Assembly (NCBI GenBank): GCA_963674835.2
Contig: CAXXKC010000003.1
Span: 2,294,001 to 2,358,000, forward strand
From: G963674835 sp963674835
Lineage (GTDB): Bacteria > Planctomycetota > Planctomycetia > Pirellulales > Thermoguttaceae
Length of the DNA: 64,000 nucleotides
Reading direction: 5' to 3'
The translations under genes and the position numbers were made by a program. Each line of letters opens with the position of its first letter. The first letter of the stretch is position 1. Shown here piece by piece: positions 8,782-17,320 of the stretch. The notes beneath the pieces were generated by a model, which saw nothing but the letters and a program-made list of their open reading frames with translations, was not told the origin of the DNA and made no database searches.

Positions 8782-9963
8782 CTACTTCACCTCGTCCAAC
8801 TTGACGGGGCGGCGTTCGGCGGCGGACAACATCGAGGCTTCGAGGACGCGCTGGGTCTGGTAGGCGTCTTCGAAGTCGGGGATGGGAACCGTGGGTTCCT
8901 CGCCGGCGATCACCTTGAGGATGTCGTAGGCCTGGTTGGTGAAGCCGTGCTCGTAGCCGATGATATGGGCATCGGGCCACCAGTTGGCCACGTAGGGATG
9001 ATCGCCGCCGTGGGTGCACATGATGGTGGTCCACCCTTGGACGGCTCTCGGGCGAGTGGCGTCGTAGTATTCCAGCTCGTTCATGCGCTCGAAATCGAAC
9101 TTGACGGAGCCCTTGGTACCGTTGATTTCAAAGCCGTTGCGGTTCTGGTTACCGGTCGCTTGGCGTGCGGCCTCGAAGCTGGCCACGGCGCCGCCGGAGA
9201 ACCGGGCGAGGAAGAGGACGGTATCGTCGACGGTGACCTGGCCCATCTGCTGGGCGCCTTCCATGCCTGCCGCGATGCCACCGGCTGCCGTTCCGGTGAC
9301 GATCTTGCGCTGCTTGACGAACGTTTCGGCGATGGCGCCGGCGATTTCGACGATCTCCTGGCCGGTGACGAAACGGGTCATGTCGATGATGTGGGCGTTG
9401 AGGTCGCCGTGGGCCCCGGATCCGGCCAGGTTCTTGTCGAACCGCCAGAGCAGCGGCACGTCGTCGCCGGCCCAGTCCTGGAGATAGACGGCACGAACAT
9501 GGCGAATTTCGCCGAGGGTGCCATCTTTGACGAGGCGATGCGCGAGCGAGACGGCCGGGCAACGGCGGTAGTTGAACCACACGAATGTCTTAACGCCCTT
9601 GCTCTTGGCGGCGTGCACCATTTGGCGGGCGTCGCTGAGGGTGCCGGCGATGGGCTTCTCACAAGAACAGTGCTTGCCGGCCTCGATCGCTGCTTGAGCG
9701 ACGGGGGCATGCATGTAATTGGGGGTGACGACATCGACCAAACCGATCTCGGGCGAACTGACTAGCTTCTGCCAGTCGGTGGAAGCATTCTGCCAGCCCC
9801 AGTTGTCGGCGAACGCTTGCGGGTTCTCTTCGGGTTGCCCGAAAACCGAGTGCATGACGGATTTGATGGGCGGTTTGAAGAACTTGTTGACCTGGCCCCA
9901 GGCGTTCGAATGGGAACGGCCCATGAACCCTTGTCCAATCAGGGCCACGTTGATGCTCTGCAT
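8782..9963 (-). CDS. Cytoplasmic Gfo/Idh/MocA family oxidoreductase
   Basis: A 393-aa dehydrogenase without a signal peptide. It has the Rossmann motif VALIGQGFMGRSHSNAW, the substrate/cofactor motif CEKPIAGTL, and GAHGDLNAHIIDMTRFVTG containing the DxxxH of sugar dehydrogenases. By family it should act on a sugar or inositol-like polyol with NAD(P). ATG 9963 has AAGGAG 6 nt upstream. It is monocistronic, and unlike the exported paralogues in the window it can use the cytoplasmic cofactor pool. Confidence 0.92.
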   Translation of the reverse strand: MQSINVALIGQGFMGRSHSNAWGQVNKFFKPPIKSVMHSVFGQPEENPQAFADNWGWQNASTDWQKLVSSPEIGLVDVVTPNYMHAPVAQAAIEAGKHCSCEKPIAGTLSDARQMVHAAKSKGVKTFVWFNYRRCPAVSLAHRLVKDGTLGEIRHVRAVYLQDWAGDDVPLLWRFDKNLAGSGAHGDLNAHIIDMTRFVTGQEIVEIAGAIAETFVKQRKIVTGTAAGGIAAGMEGAQQMGQVTVDDTVLFLARFSGGAVASFEAARQATGNQNRNGFEINGTKGSVKFDFERMNELEYYDATRPRAVQGWTTIMCTHGGDHPYVANWWPDAHIIGYEHGFTNQAYDILKVIAGEEPTVPIPDFEDAYQTQRVLEASMLSAAERRPVKLDEVK

Positions 9964-10508
9964 GCGGCACTCCTTCGAAATCAGGGAATACCCGAGGTGA
10001 CTGCTTTGTCCTACGGTGGGCGGTTATAGATCGATTTCCGGGCATTTGCAAGGGGCGCGACCAACGGTTTGGTTCGGCGGCTGCTGAGCGGCAAGACTGG
10101 TCGGCGCGTGGTGGATTGCCAAATGGGCAAAGCGGCGGCGCGAGTTGGGGAAGTTTGGTGGATCGCTCGGCGCGAGCGGTTTTCCCCACTTTCGGGTTGG
10201 TGTTCGGTCGGGCGGCCTTGCCACGAGATGCTATCGCATTCGCCTGGAACTAGGGGCGAAGAGTCGGTAACATACCAATTAGTGGTCACAAGTTTCTGTC
10301 GTGGAAGTGCGCGAATTGTGGTTGTGTGCCGGGAGGCACGAGCGAGGTTGTGCGCAGTCGTCGCTGGTGGGGCTCGTCGCGATCGATTGCTTCGCTTCGA
10401 TCTGGCCACTTCTGGGAAGAGTAACCGGCGAACGGATTGGGCGCGGGCGGCAGTACGAGTGGCGAGCTTTTGCCCGGGTGAAGGGATTTGTTGGGTGGAG
10501 GACTCAGG
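9964..10508. other. Divergent intergenic region, no gene seen
   Basis: About 545 nt between a leftward oxidoreductase and a rightward membrane protein; it must hold both promoters. Long frames here are Arg/Ser/Pro-rich shadows without ribosome binding sites. Confidence 0.4.
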
Positions 10509-11111
10509 ATGGTCTGTCTCCGAAGATACCGTTGGTCGATCGGGCTGGCGGTTGGCTTGGTGGTGGGGTTGCTGATTGGCGGGTTGTGGCCGGATAGCCC
10601 GTTGCACGCAACGGCCACCGATCGCGCGCAAAATTTTGCGTTGGCCACGGGGTACGTCGACGACGAATGCGAGGCAGTGTGCTTTCTGGATTTTCTGACG
10701 GGCGCTCTGCGAGTGGCCGTCGTTTCGAACCAGACGACCGGCTTCCAGGCGCGCTACGAAACGAACATCAATGCCGACCTGACTGGGGTGATCGGCTATC
10801 TGAATTCGGGCACACGAGAGCCCGGTGCGCGACGGCCCCGAAACGCCTCGATGGGCACCGAGATCCAGTTGCCGCAAACGCCGAATTACCTGCTGGTTAC
10901 CGGAGTGGCGGATCTGCGGCGGGGGTCGGGGGGACGCCAGCGGCCTGGGCGGTCGTTGATTTACGTTGCCGAGACGAACACGGGCGTGGTGCTCGCGTAC
11001 GCTGTGCCCTGGTCGGCTGAAGACCACTCGGCCAACCGAGCGTCGGGCGGGAAGCTGATTCTTTGGGCGTACGACCAGTTCAGTACGGCCGTCAAGCGTC
11101 CTCAGCCCTAG
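10509..11111 (+). CDS. Exported or membrane-anchored protein of unknown function
   Basis: 200 aa. Residues about 9-30 form a Gly/Leu-rich hydrophobic segment (a signal anchor or uncleaved signal) after CLRRYRWS. The rest is a soluble domain with alternating beta-like segments (NFALATGYVDDECEAVCFLDFL, split by turns; LIYVAETNTGVVLAYAVPW). ATG 10509 has GGAGG 7 nt upstream. I do not recognise the family. It lies upstream of thiS-thiG with a 166-nt gap, so it is probably a separate unit. Confidence 0.75.
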   Translation: MVCLRRYRWSIGLAVGLVVGLLIGGLWPDSPLHATATDRAQNFALATGYVDDECEAVCFLDFLTGALRVAVVSNQTTGFQARYETNINADLTGVIGYLNSGTREPGARRPRNASMGTEIQLPQTPNYLLVTGVADLRRGSGGRQRPGRSLIYVAETNTGVVLAYAVPWSAEDHSANRASGGKLILWAYDQFSTAVKRPQP

Positions 11112-11277
11112 GTGGACGTGAAACGGCCGATTGTTGGTCGTTTCGCGGCAGAATCGGGCGGCCGGACAGGCGCGCTAGGCAAGATCTGTCGCCGTGGCGG
11201 TTCGCCACTTTCTCTTTGCGACGCTCAGATCTAGAATGCAGGCTTTGCGGCACCCTGGTTAGGCGAAGTACACAGCC

Positions 11278-11478
11278 GTGGAAATCACCGTCAACGGTAA
11301 CACACGCACCGTGCCCGAAGGAACGACCGTGGCCCAGTTGCTTGAGGAACTGGGTCTGGCGGGCCGTTACGTGGCCGTCGAGGTGAATCGCGAGCTCGTG
11401 CCCCGAAAGCAACACGAGGGACATACGTTGTCGCCGGGTGATCGCGTGGAGATTGTTACGCTCGTGGGAGGAGGATAA
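11278..11478 (+). CDS. thiS: Sulfur carrier protein ThiS
   Basis: 66-aa ubiquitin-fold sulfur carrier for thiazole synthesis. It begins MEITVNGN and ends with the essential di-glycine (LVGGG) that is adenylated and thiocarboxylated. Start is GTG 11278. It is followed 4 nt later by thiG, its direct partner. I looked for a TPP riboswitch in the 166-nt leader and did not find the CUGAGA or other conserved elements. Confidence 0.94.
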   Translation: MEITVNGNTRTVPEGTTVAQLLEELGLAGRYVAVEVNRELVPRKQHEGHTLSPGDRVEIVTLVGGG

Positions 11479-11482
11479 GCAG

Positions 11483-12310
11483 ATGGTCAGTGGACCTGCC
11501 GCCGATGCACCGTTGGAAATCGGATCGCATCGTTTCACCAGTCGTCTCATCGTCGGGACAGGCAAGTATTCGAGCTACGCCCTGATGAGCGAGGCGTTGG
11601 ATATCGCCGGCACCGAATGCATCACCGTGGCCGTTCGCCGCGAACGCCTGGTGGACGCGGAGGGGAAGAACCTGCTGGACTTCATCGACACGAAGCGGTA
11701 CACGATTCTGCCCAACACGGCCGGGTGCTTTTCGGCTGACGACGCGGTGCGCGTGGCGAGGCTTGGCCGGGAGCTCCTTTCACAGTTGGAGAATCCGGGA
11801 GCGGACTGGGTCAAGCTGGAAGTGCTGGGCGACAAGAAGACCCTACTGCCGGACCCGATCGCTACGCTGGAGGCCACCGAGAAGTTGGTGAGCGACGGTT
11901 TCCAGGTGTTGGTGTACTCGACGGACGATCCGATCGTCGCGCGGCGTTTGAAAGAGGCGGGTGCCACGAGTGTCATGCCGGCCGGGAGTCCGATCGGCTC
12001 GGGCCAGGGTATTCTGAATCCCAACGCCATTCGCATCTGCCTGGAGTACCTGAAGGACGGAGATCCGAATTACCCGGTGATCGTCGACGCGGGTGTGGGA
12101 ACGGCAAGCGACGTGAGCATGGCCATGGAGTTGGGAGTCGACGGAGTCCTTCTGAATACGGGCATCGCGCATGCAAAGGATCCGCTGCGGATGGCGCGGG
12201 CGATGCGATTGGCATGCGAGTCGGGACGGCTGGCATTCCAGTCGGGTCGGATTCCGCGGAAGCTCTACGCTACGGCCAGCAGTCCGATCGAAGGAACGAT
12301 CGTAGGCTGA
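11483..12310 (+). CDS. thiG: Thiazole synthase ThiG
   Basis: 275-aa TIM-barrel enzyme that builds the thiazole phosphate of thiamine from deoxyxylulose phosphate, dehydroglycine and ThiS thiocarboxylate. Recognisable blocks are RLIVGTGKYSSY, TVAVRRERL, ILPNTAGCFSADDAV, the Schiff-base Lys in DWVKLEVLGD, and VDAGVGTASDVSMAMELG. ATG 11483 is preceded by GGAGGAGGA. Only thiS-thiG are present here; thiH/thiO, thiC and thiE must lie elsewhere. Confidence 0.96.
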   Translation: MVSGPAADAPLEIGSHRFTSRLIVGTGKYSSYALMSEALDIAGTECITVAVRRERLVDAEGKNLLDFIDTKRYTILPNTAGCFSADDAVRVARLGRELLSQLENPGADWVKLEVLGDKKTLLPDPIATLEATEKLVSDGFQVLVYSTDDPIVARRLKEAGATSVMPAGSPIGSGQGILNPNAIRICLEYLKDGDPNYPVIVDAGVGTASDVSMAMELGVDGVLLNTGIAHAKDPLRMARAMRLACESGRLAFQSGRIPRKLYATASSPIEGTIVG

Positions 12311-12391
12311 CGGAGCAATCGGGCCGGCTAGATGTGGATCGGCGTTGGCCGTTTGCTCGTTGCCGGCAGCCGACGGGCTGGTCTGCACTGC

Positions 12392-14074
12392 TTACTGCTT
12401 GGGCTTTGACTGCGGAGCGTTGATGGGCTTGGCGCCTTCGGCAATGGCAAAGAGGTGGCTGCGCGTGGCGATGTATAGGGTGCGGTCCACGACTGCGGGC
12501 GAACTGTAGACGGCGTCGCCCATGGCGTTCTGAGCCAGCACATTGAGCTTGGGCGCGAGGTCGAAGACGACGACGTCGCCATTCTCGTTGCCGAGGTAGA
12601 TTTTGCCGTCGGCCAGCAGCGGAGATCCCCACACGGCGGCCATCATGTCGTGGGTCCAGTGCTGCTTGCCCGTCTTGGCGTCGAGGCAGTGGACGAGACC
12701 GGCGAAGTCAGGAATCACCAGCAGTCCGTCGGCAATAGCGGCGAGGCTGAGCGTCCGGTGCATCATTTCGTCGAAGTCACGCTCGGCGCCTTGCTCGACC
12801 TCCCGGCCGCGATAGTGCCAAACGGCGGCCGAGTTGGGGTTGGCGACGACCCGTTCGCGCGCATTGGCATCAACGGCGGAGATTCGCCGGGGCGGTACCG
12901 GTTGGCCGGCGGTATTGACCACGAGCTCCGCGCTGACGTCGCCGCGGCGCGTTGGATCGATGCACCAGAGATCGCCCTGACCGTCGCCCGACTCGGGATC
13001 CTCGCCGGTAGCCAGGTAGACCAGTCCGTCGTGGATGACGGGGGTGGCGACCAGGCTGTTGCGATCGCCCTGGCCACCGTTCTTCCAAACGGACGACTTG
13101 GGATTGCAGTCGAATTTCCAGAGGAGCTGCGGTTTGCCGTCCTCAGTCGGTTCGGCGAGATAACTGTACAGCCAGCCGTCGCCGCCTGGGAAAAGTGCCT
13201 GTGGCGTGCCACCTAGCACGGCGAAGGCGGGCGATCCCCATTGCCCGTGAAGGATGTTCTCGCCCGGTGCGTTGTCGGCCCAAATGAGTTGGCCCGTTTG
13301 CTTGTTGAGCGCCAGAAAGCTGGGGGCTTGTGGGGCGGCGACACGCTGGTGGCCGGCGTCGACGCCGTTGGAGGTTGCCACGAGGAGTAGATCACCGGCC
13401 GCAGTGACCGAACAACTGGCCATGTTGTGTTGCACGGTGTGTAGCTGGCGCATCATGTCGAAACGCCAGACGACATCGGACTCGGCCCCGTCGGTCGAGG
13501 GCTCGTCTTGGAAGGGACCGTCGTTTTCGCCGTCTTGGAAGCCATCGGTGTCGAGGCAGAGGACCTCAGCGCGGTTGGTGACAACCCAGAGCCGATTGCC
13601 TTCTACGAGCGGCGTGGAGCAGATGCCCTGCTTGGGCCAATCGAGATCGCGGCCGGCCTGGAGTTTCTCGCTGGAGTGTTGCCAAAGAAATCGGCCGTCG
13701 GTTTGCCGGAAGCAGAGGAGGCAGCCAAGGTCGACGGTGGCCGGATAGCGGGGCAGATAGGCGGCGCCATTGTTGGTGGCACAGAATACCTTGCCGGCAG
13801 CGATTACGGGGCTGCCGTAGCTTTCCGTTCCCAGCTTGGCGACCCAGAGGACGTTCTTCACGTCGCCGCCGAGCCAGCGGCCAGTCTGGAAATCGAATTG
13901 GCCGACATTCCACTCCACCGGCAGTCGTCCGTTCGGCGCGGCGTTGTTGCGTTCGCCGGTGCACCCCCATTGAGGCCAGCAGGTCGTCTTTGCGAGGGGC
14001 TCACTGCCGTCGGCGAGCCGGGTGAGTAACACAACAAGGGCAATACCAAGGATGAGCCGCGTGCTGAAGTGCAT
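12392..14074 (-). CDS. Secreted PQQ-binding-like beta-propeller protein
   Basis: 560 aa with a cleavable signal peptide (RLILGIALVVLLTRLADG). Repeated blades follow, each carrying an AxDxxTGxxxW-type motif, for example CLDAKTGKQHWTHD, ALNKQTGQLIWAD and CFRQTDGRFLWQH. These are quinoprotein-dehydrogenase-like or BamB-like repeats. No Ca/PQQ catalytic residues are evident, so it is more likely a binding or scaffold protein than a dehydrogenase. ATG 14074 is preceded by GAAAGGG. It is 32 nt downstream of the cupin gene and probably co-transcribed with it. Confidence 0.88.
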   Translation of the reverse strand: MHFSTRLILGIALVVLLTRLADGSEPLAKTTCWPQWGCTGERNNAAPNGRLPVEWNVGQFDFQTGRWLGGDVKNVLWVAKLGTESYGSPVIAAGKVFCATNNGAAYLPRYPATVDLGCLLCFRQTDGRFLWQHSSEKLQAGRDLDWPKQGICSTPLVEGNRLWVVTNRAEVLCLDTDGFQDGENDGPFQDEPSTDGAESDVVWRFDMMRQLHTVQHNMASCSVTAAGDLLLVATSNGVDAGHQRVAAPQAPSFLALNKQTGQLIWADNAPGENILHGQWGSPAFAVLGGTPQALFPGGDGWLYSYLAEPTEDGKPQLLWKFDCNPKSSVWKNGGQGDRNSLVATPVIHDGLVYLATGEDPESGDGQGDLWCIDPTRRGDVSAELVVNTAGQPVPPRRISAVDANARERVVANPNSAAVWHYRGREVEQGAERDFDEMMHRTLSLAAIADGLLVIPDFAGLVHCLDAKTGKQHWTHDMMAAVWGSPLLADGKIYLGNENGDVVVFDLAPKLNVLAQNAMGDAVYSSPAVVDRTLYIATRSHLFAIAEGAKPINAPQSKPKQ

Positions 14075-14106
14075 CGAGTGAACCCTTTCGCCATCGGGCG
14101 GCCGGA

Positions 14107-14466
14107 TCAGGCCAACACCTCGTCGGCCGGATCGAACTTGGGAATGACGAAGTTCAGCAGTGTCATGCGGCCGATGGCCCGATGCACGACTCCAGGGGGT
14201 ATGAGGATACAGATCCCGGGTTTGAGCGGGATGAGCTCGTCGTCCAACTGAAGTTGGGCGCCGGGTTCGCACTGGAGCACGTAGTACGTCTCAGTGAGGG
14301 TGCGATGGTAGTGAGGTTTCGCCTCACCCTGGACTTCGGTGCGGTGAAGCGTGGCAGGGTAGTCGGCAACGTCGGTGAATGCTCGATAGGCAACACCGCA
14401 CGGGCATGGAATAGCGGGGAGCCGCTCGAAATCGACGACTCGATAGGTCTTGGGTCTCTGATCCAT
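14107..14466 (-). CDS. Small single-domain cupin protein
   Basis: 119 aa. The cupin barrel shows motif 1 as KPHYHRTLTETYYVLQCEPG (G..H.H....E-like, two His and a Glu for metal binding) and motif 2 as PGICILIPPGVVHRA. Small cupins like this bind a metal and act as isomerases, dioxygenases or sugar-sensing domains; the substrate cannot be told. It precedes the PQQ-propeller gene in the same direction. Confidence 0.88.
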   Translation of the reverse strand: MDQRPKTYRVVDFERLPAIPCPCGVAYRAFTDVADYPATLHRTEVQGEAKPHYHRTLTETYYVLQCEPGAQLQLDDELIPLKPGICILIPPGVVHRAIGRMTLLNFVIPKFDPADEVLA

Positions 14467-15280
14467 GGCAATGGGCGTTTGGCGGGGTTATCAAGGGAGA
14501 CTACGAGAGCCGGTCTCCATCGCTGGAAAGGCCGTTTGGCGAAGGTGTTTCGCTCAATCGCGGTCTTGATTGTAACAGAAGCGAAAGTGGTGAGCCAAAT
14601 ATGAGATTGCCGTAGGAGTGCGGCGATCGCCGGTGGGGCGTTGGAGGCAGCGGGCAGCCCATAAGGGTGCAGATGTCTCCCCTCGAAGGCGTTTGTAGGT
14701 TCGATGTTGTGGCTTGGCCGCTGGCAATACGGCTGTGTGCGTGGCCGAAGTCAACCGGAATCGGTGGCGCAAAATACCAATGAAGGTTACGGACTTTTTT
14801 CCGGTTAGGCAGTGCGGAGGGGTGTGGATCGGCGGTCGGCAGGCCTCACAATCGTCAAACTTTTCCGGGTCTACTCTTGCGACAATGTTTGCGCAACAAG
14901 AGAGGTAAAGCTTTTGCTGAAAATTACTTCCGCGTATTCAAGGGGCTTGCGCAAGGGTGCCGATACCGAATCTGACCCTTGAAACGATCAGCGTGCCGAG
15001 GTGGCATGTTCAAGGGTGCGCCAGGTTCACCGAATCGGTTCGTATCGAGCCATGGAGTGGCTCGACGGCCCTGACGCGAAGCTGTGCGAACTGCGGGTGC
15101 TGACCCAGTAGAGATCCCACCCGCGACTACAGACCACGCCTGAGTCGGTTCTATCCCATGGGAGAACCCGCCCACCAAGGGCGAGATGCATCGCGCATCG
15201 GCCGTGTGTGGTGCTTTGGTTTGTGGTCGTTAAATTGGGAAACAAGCCGCCCCAGTTCACTGTAAAGGAGAGTTTGCTCG
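14467..15280. other. About 0.8 kb intergenic region, no gene seen
   Basis: Divergent gap between the cupin (leftward) and the cysteine-rich protein (rightward). It has a more AT-rich part near 14760-14940. No ORF with a plausible start and composition, and no RNA gene, was recognised. The last 20 nt carry the ribosome binding site of the next gene. Confidence 0.4.
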
Positions 15281-15979
15281 ATGAATGCCAAGATGATCGT
15301 TGGAGCGCTCGTACTGAGCGTGGCCTTGTGCGCCCAAGGCTACTGTGGTGGCTGTGGCGTAAAGGCATGTGAGACGCCGGCTTGTGCACCTGCTTGCGAG
15401 CAATGCTGCTCGCAGCCGTGCTGCTGCGGCCCGCGGTGCGATTTGTTTGCCGGTCTCCGGGACCTGTTTGCGTGCCATCGCTGCGGACCGTGCTGTGAGC
15501 CCGTCTGCTGCGAACCGGCCAAGTGCTGTGCACCTGAGCCAGCTTGCTGCGCGAAGGCGTGCGAGCCGTGTGTCAAGCCGTGCCGTCCGCTGCTTGCCCG
15601 CAAGTGCTGCGAGAAAGCATGTGCCCCGGCCTGTTGCGAGAAGGCTTGTGCTCCGGCCTGCTGTGAGAAGGCCTGTGCCCCGGCTTGCTGCGAACCGAGC
15701 TGTGAGCCGCGCTGCCGTCCCAGCTTTCCGATTCTGGACGGTGTGAAGTGCCGCGTGCACGGCGTGCTGGACGCGTTGTTCGGCTGCGGCTGCAGCTGTG
15801 GCACCTGCGCGACCTGCTGCGAAGCTCCGGCCTGCTGCGAGGCTGCCTGTGTTGGCTGCGGTGCCGCCCCGACGGCCCCTGCAAAGGCTCCGGCTGAAAA
15901 GGCCGCTCCTCTGCCTCCTCCGAAGAGTGATCCCTCGGCCTCGCTGATGCGGAGCCAAGACCTCTTCCGTGCGAGCTGA
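15281..15979 (+). CDS. Secreted, extremely cysteine-rich protein with tandem repeats
   Basis: 232 aa with 49 cysteines (about 21%). A signal peptide (KMIVGALVLSVALCAQGYC) precedes Cys-rich blocks, including three tandem CCEKACAPA units at about residues 108-134, a short Cys-poor stretch (FPILDGVKCRVHGVLDALFGC) and a second Cys block. The tail is Ala/Pro/Lys-rich. ATG 15281 is preceded by AAAGGAGAG. No known enzyme family is evident. After export the cysteines could bind metal or form a disulfide-locked coat; both are inference. A strong terminator follows. Confidence 0.85.
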   Translation: MNAKMIVGALVLSVALCAQGYCGGCGVKACETPACAPACEQCCSQPCCCGPRCDLFAGLRDLFACHRCGPCCEPVCCEPAKCCAPEPACCAKACEPCVKPCRPLLARKCCEKACAPACCEKACAPACCEKACAPACCEPSCEPRCRPSFPILDGVKCRVHGVLDALFGCGCSCGTCATCCEAPACCEAACVGCGAAPTAPAKAPAEKAAPLPPPKSDPSASLMRSQDLFRAS

Positions 15980-16010
15980 GCGACGATAGCCGCCTGTAAG
16001 AGTTAGAACC

Positions 16011-16058
16011 GCAGGCCTGCCTGGAACGTGTGTCCGGGCGGGCCTGCTTGCTTTTCTT
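16011..16058 (+). terminator. Rho-independent terminator of the cysteine-rich gene
   Basis: A 14-bp GC-rich stem (16011-16024 pairing with 16034-16047, with two G-U pairs) closes a 9-nt loop and is followed by TTGCTTTTCTT. It starts 31 nt after the stop codon. Confidence 0.8.
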
Positions 16059-16204
16059 GGTGGCTTGAGAAGAGAGTATTGCCAGGCGAGCCTTCAAGAG
16101 CCATTGCCATGAGGCGAGTGGGGAGCGATGTCGTTGCTCCGGCACGGTGCGTACGGTAGGATTACGGGGAACTGCGGGACCTTGTTTGGGAACCTTGTCG
16201 TCTG

Positions 16205-17266
16205 ATGTCGATTGACTCTTCCGTGCCGCACCGACCATGGGAGGAGAGCCTGCTGCTGCGGGCGGCCCGCTGCCAGCCGGTCGAGCGGGTGCCCGTCTGG
16301 CTGATGCGTCAAGCGGGGCGCTATCTGCCCGAGTATCGAGCGATCCGCGCAAAGCATACGTTTCTGGAGCTTTGCAAGAATGCCTCGTTGTCGGCGGAGG
16401 TGATGCTGGCGACGGTGGAGCGTTTGGGAGTAGATGCGGCGATCATCTTCGCAGATTTGCTGCCGATTCTGGAGCCGATGGGCCTCGAACTGGAGTACGC
16501 GACCAACGAAGGTCCCGTGATCCATAACCCAGTTCGCACGGCGGCCGACGTCGACCGGGTGCAGGAGTTGGCTAGCCTGGAACGGTTGGATTTCGTGCTG
16601 GAGACCGTGCGGCTAACTCGGGCCGGCTTGGACGAGCGATTGCCCCTTCTGGGTTTCGCCGGTGCTCCGTTCACGCTGGCCTGCTACGCCATCGAAGGCG
16701 GCGCCAGCCGGAACTACCGGTACGTGAAGTCGATGATGTACAACGATGGCGGAGCCTGGCAAGCGCTGATGAGCCGGCTGGGACGTGCGGTGTCGGGCTA
16801 TCTTGGCGGCCAGATTGCGGCCGGCGCCCAGGCGGTGCAACTGTTCGACAGTTGGGTCGGGTGCTTGGGGCCCGACGACTATCGCCGTTACGTCTTGCCG
16901 TACACACGCCAGGTCATCGAGTCGTTGCCGGCCGATGTGCCCTTGATCCACTTCGGTACGGGCAATCCAGCACTGCTCCCATTGATGGCGGAGGCAGGTG
17001 GCGCTGTGATCGGCGTGGATTGGCGCGTGCGGCTGGACGACGCCTGGCGGGCTATTGGTTACGATCGAGCCGTGCAGGGCAATCTGGATCCGATGGTTCT
17101 CTTTGCCGCACCGAGTGAGATCCGCCGGCAAGTTCGCGAAATCTTGCAGCAGACGGCCGGCCGGCCGGGGCATATCTTCAATCTGGGCCACGGTGTGTTA
17201 CCACACACGCCGGTCGAGCACGTGGTGGCGCTGATCGACGCCGTGCATGAGTTCGGCCGGCAGTAG
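16205..17266 (+). CDS. hemE: Uroporphyrinogen decarboxylase
   Basis: 353 aa, the normal length. HemE decarboxylates the four acetates of uroporphyrinogen III to coproporphyrinogen III in haem synthesis, without a cofactor. Diagnostic motifs are PVWLMRQAGRYLPEYR near residue 30, the catalytic Asp of AIIFADLLPILEPMG, GFAGAPFTLACYAIEGG, and the C-terminal NLGHGVLPHTPVEHV. It is monocistronic, consistent with dispersed haem genes. Haem supply is relevant to the di-haem peroxidase at 55.6 kb. Confidence 0.96.
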   Translation: MSIDSSVPHRPWEESLLLRAARCQPVERVPVWLMRQAGRYLPEYRAIRAKHTFLELCKNASLSAEVMLATVERLGVDAAIIFADLLPILEPMGLELEYATNEGPVIHNPVRTAADVDRVQELASLERLDFVLETVRLTRAGLDERLPLLGFAGAPFTLACYAIEGGASRNYRYVKSMMYNDGGAWQALMSRLGRAVSGYLGGQIAAGAQAVQLFDSWVGCLGPDDYRRYVLPYTRQVIESLPADVPLIHFGTGNPALLPLMAEAGGAVIGVDWRVRLDDAWRAIGYDRAVQGNLDPMVLFAAPSEIRRQVREILQQTAGRPGHIFNLGHGVLPHTPVEHVVALIDAVHEFGRQ

Positions 17267-17320
17267 CAGGTGTCGACGGAACGTTCGGAGCGCGAAGACG
17301 ACGCCCCGCAGGAATGAACG

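Noticed and set aside
11112..11277. Possible TPP riboswitch ahead of thiS-thiG
   Set aside because: The conserved CUGAGA and the second TPP-aptamer block are missing, and no matching stems were seen.
15599..15710. Tandem repeats as a CRISPR-like array
   Set aside because: The repeats are in-frame coding units (CCEKACAPA) in one gene with no spacers.
15257..15958. Minus-strand frame opposite the cysteine-rich gene
   Set aside because: It is an Arg/Ala-rich reflection of the Cys codons; the plus strand has signal peptide, ribosome binding site and terminator.
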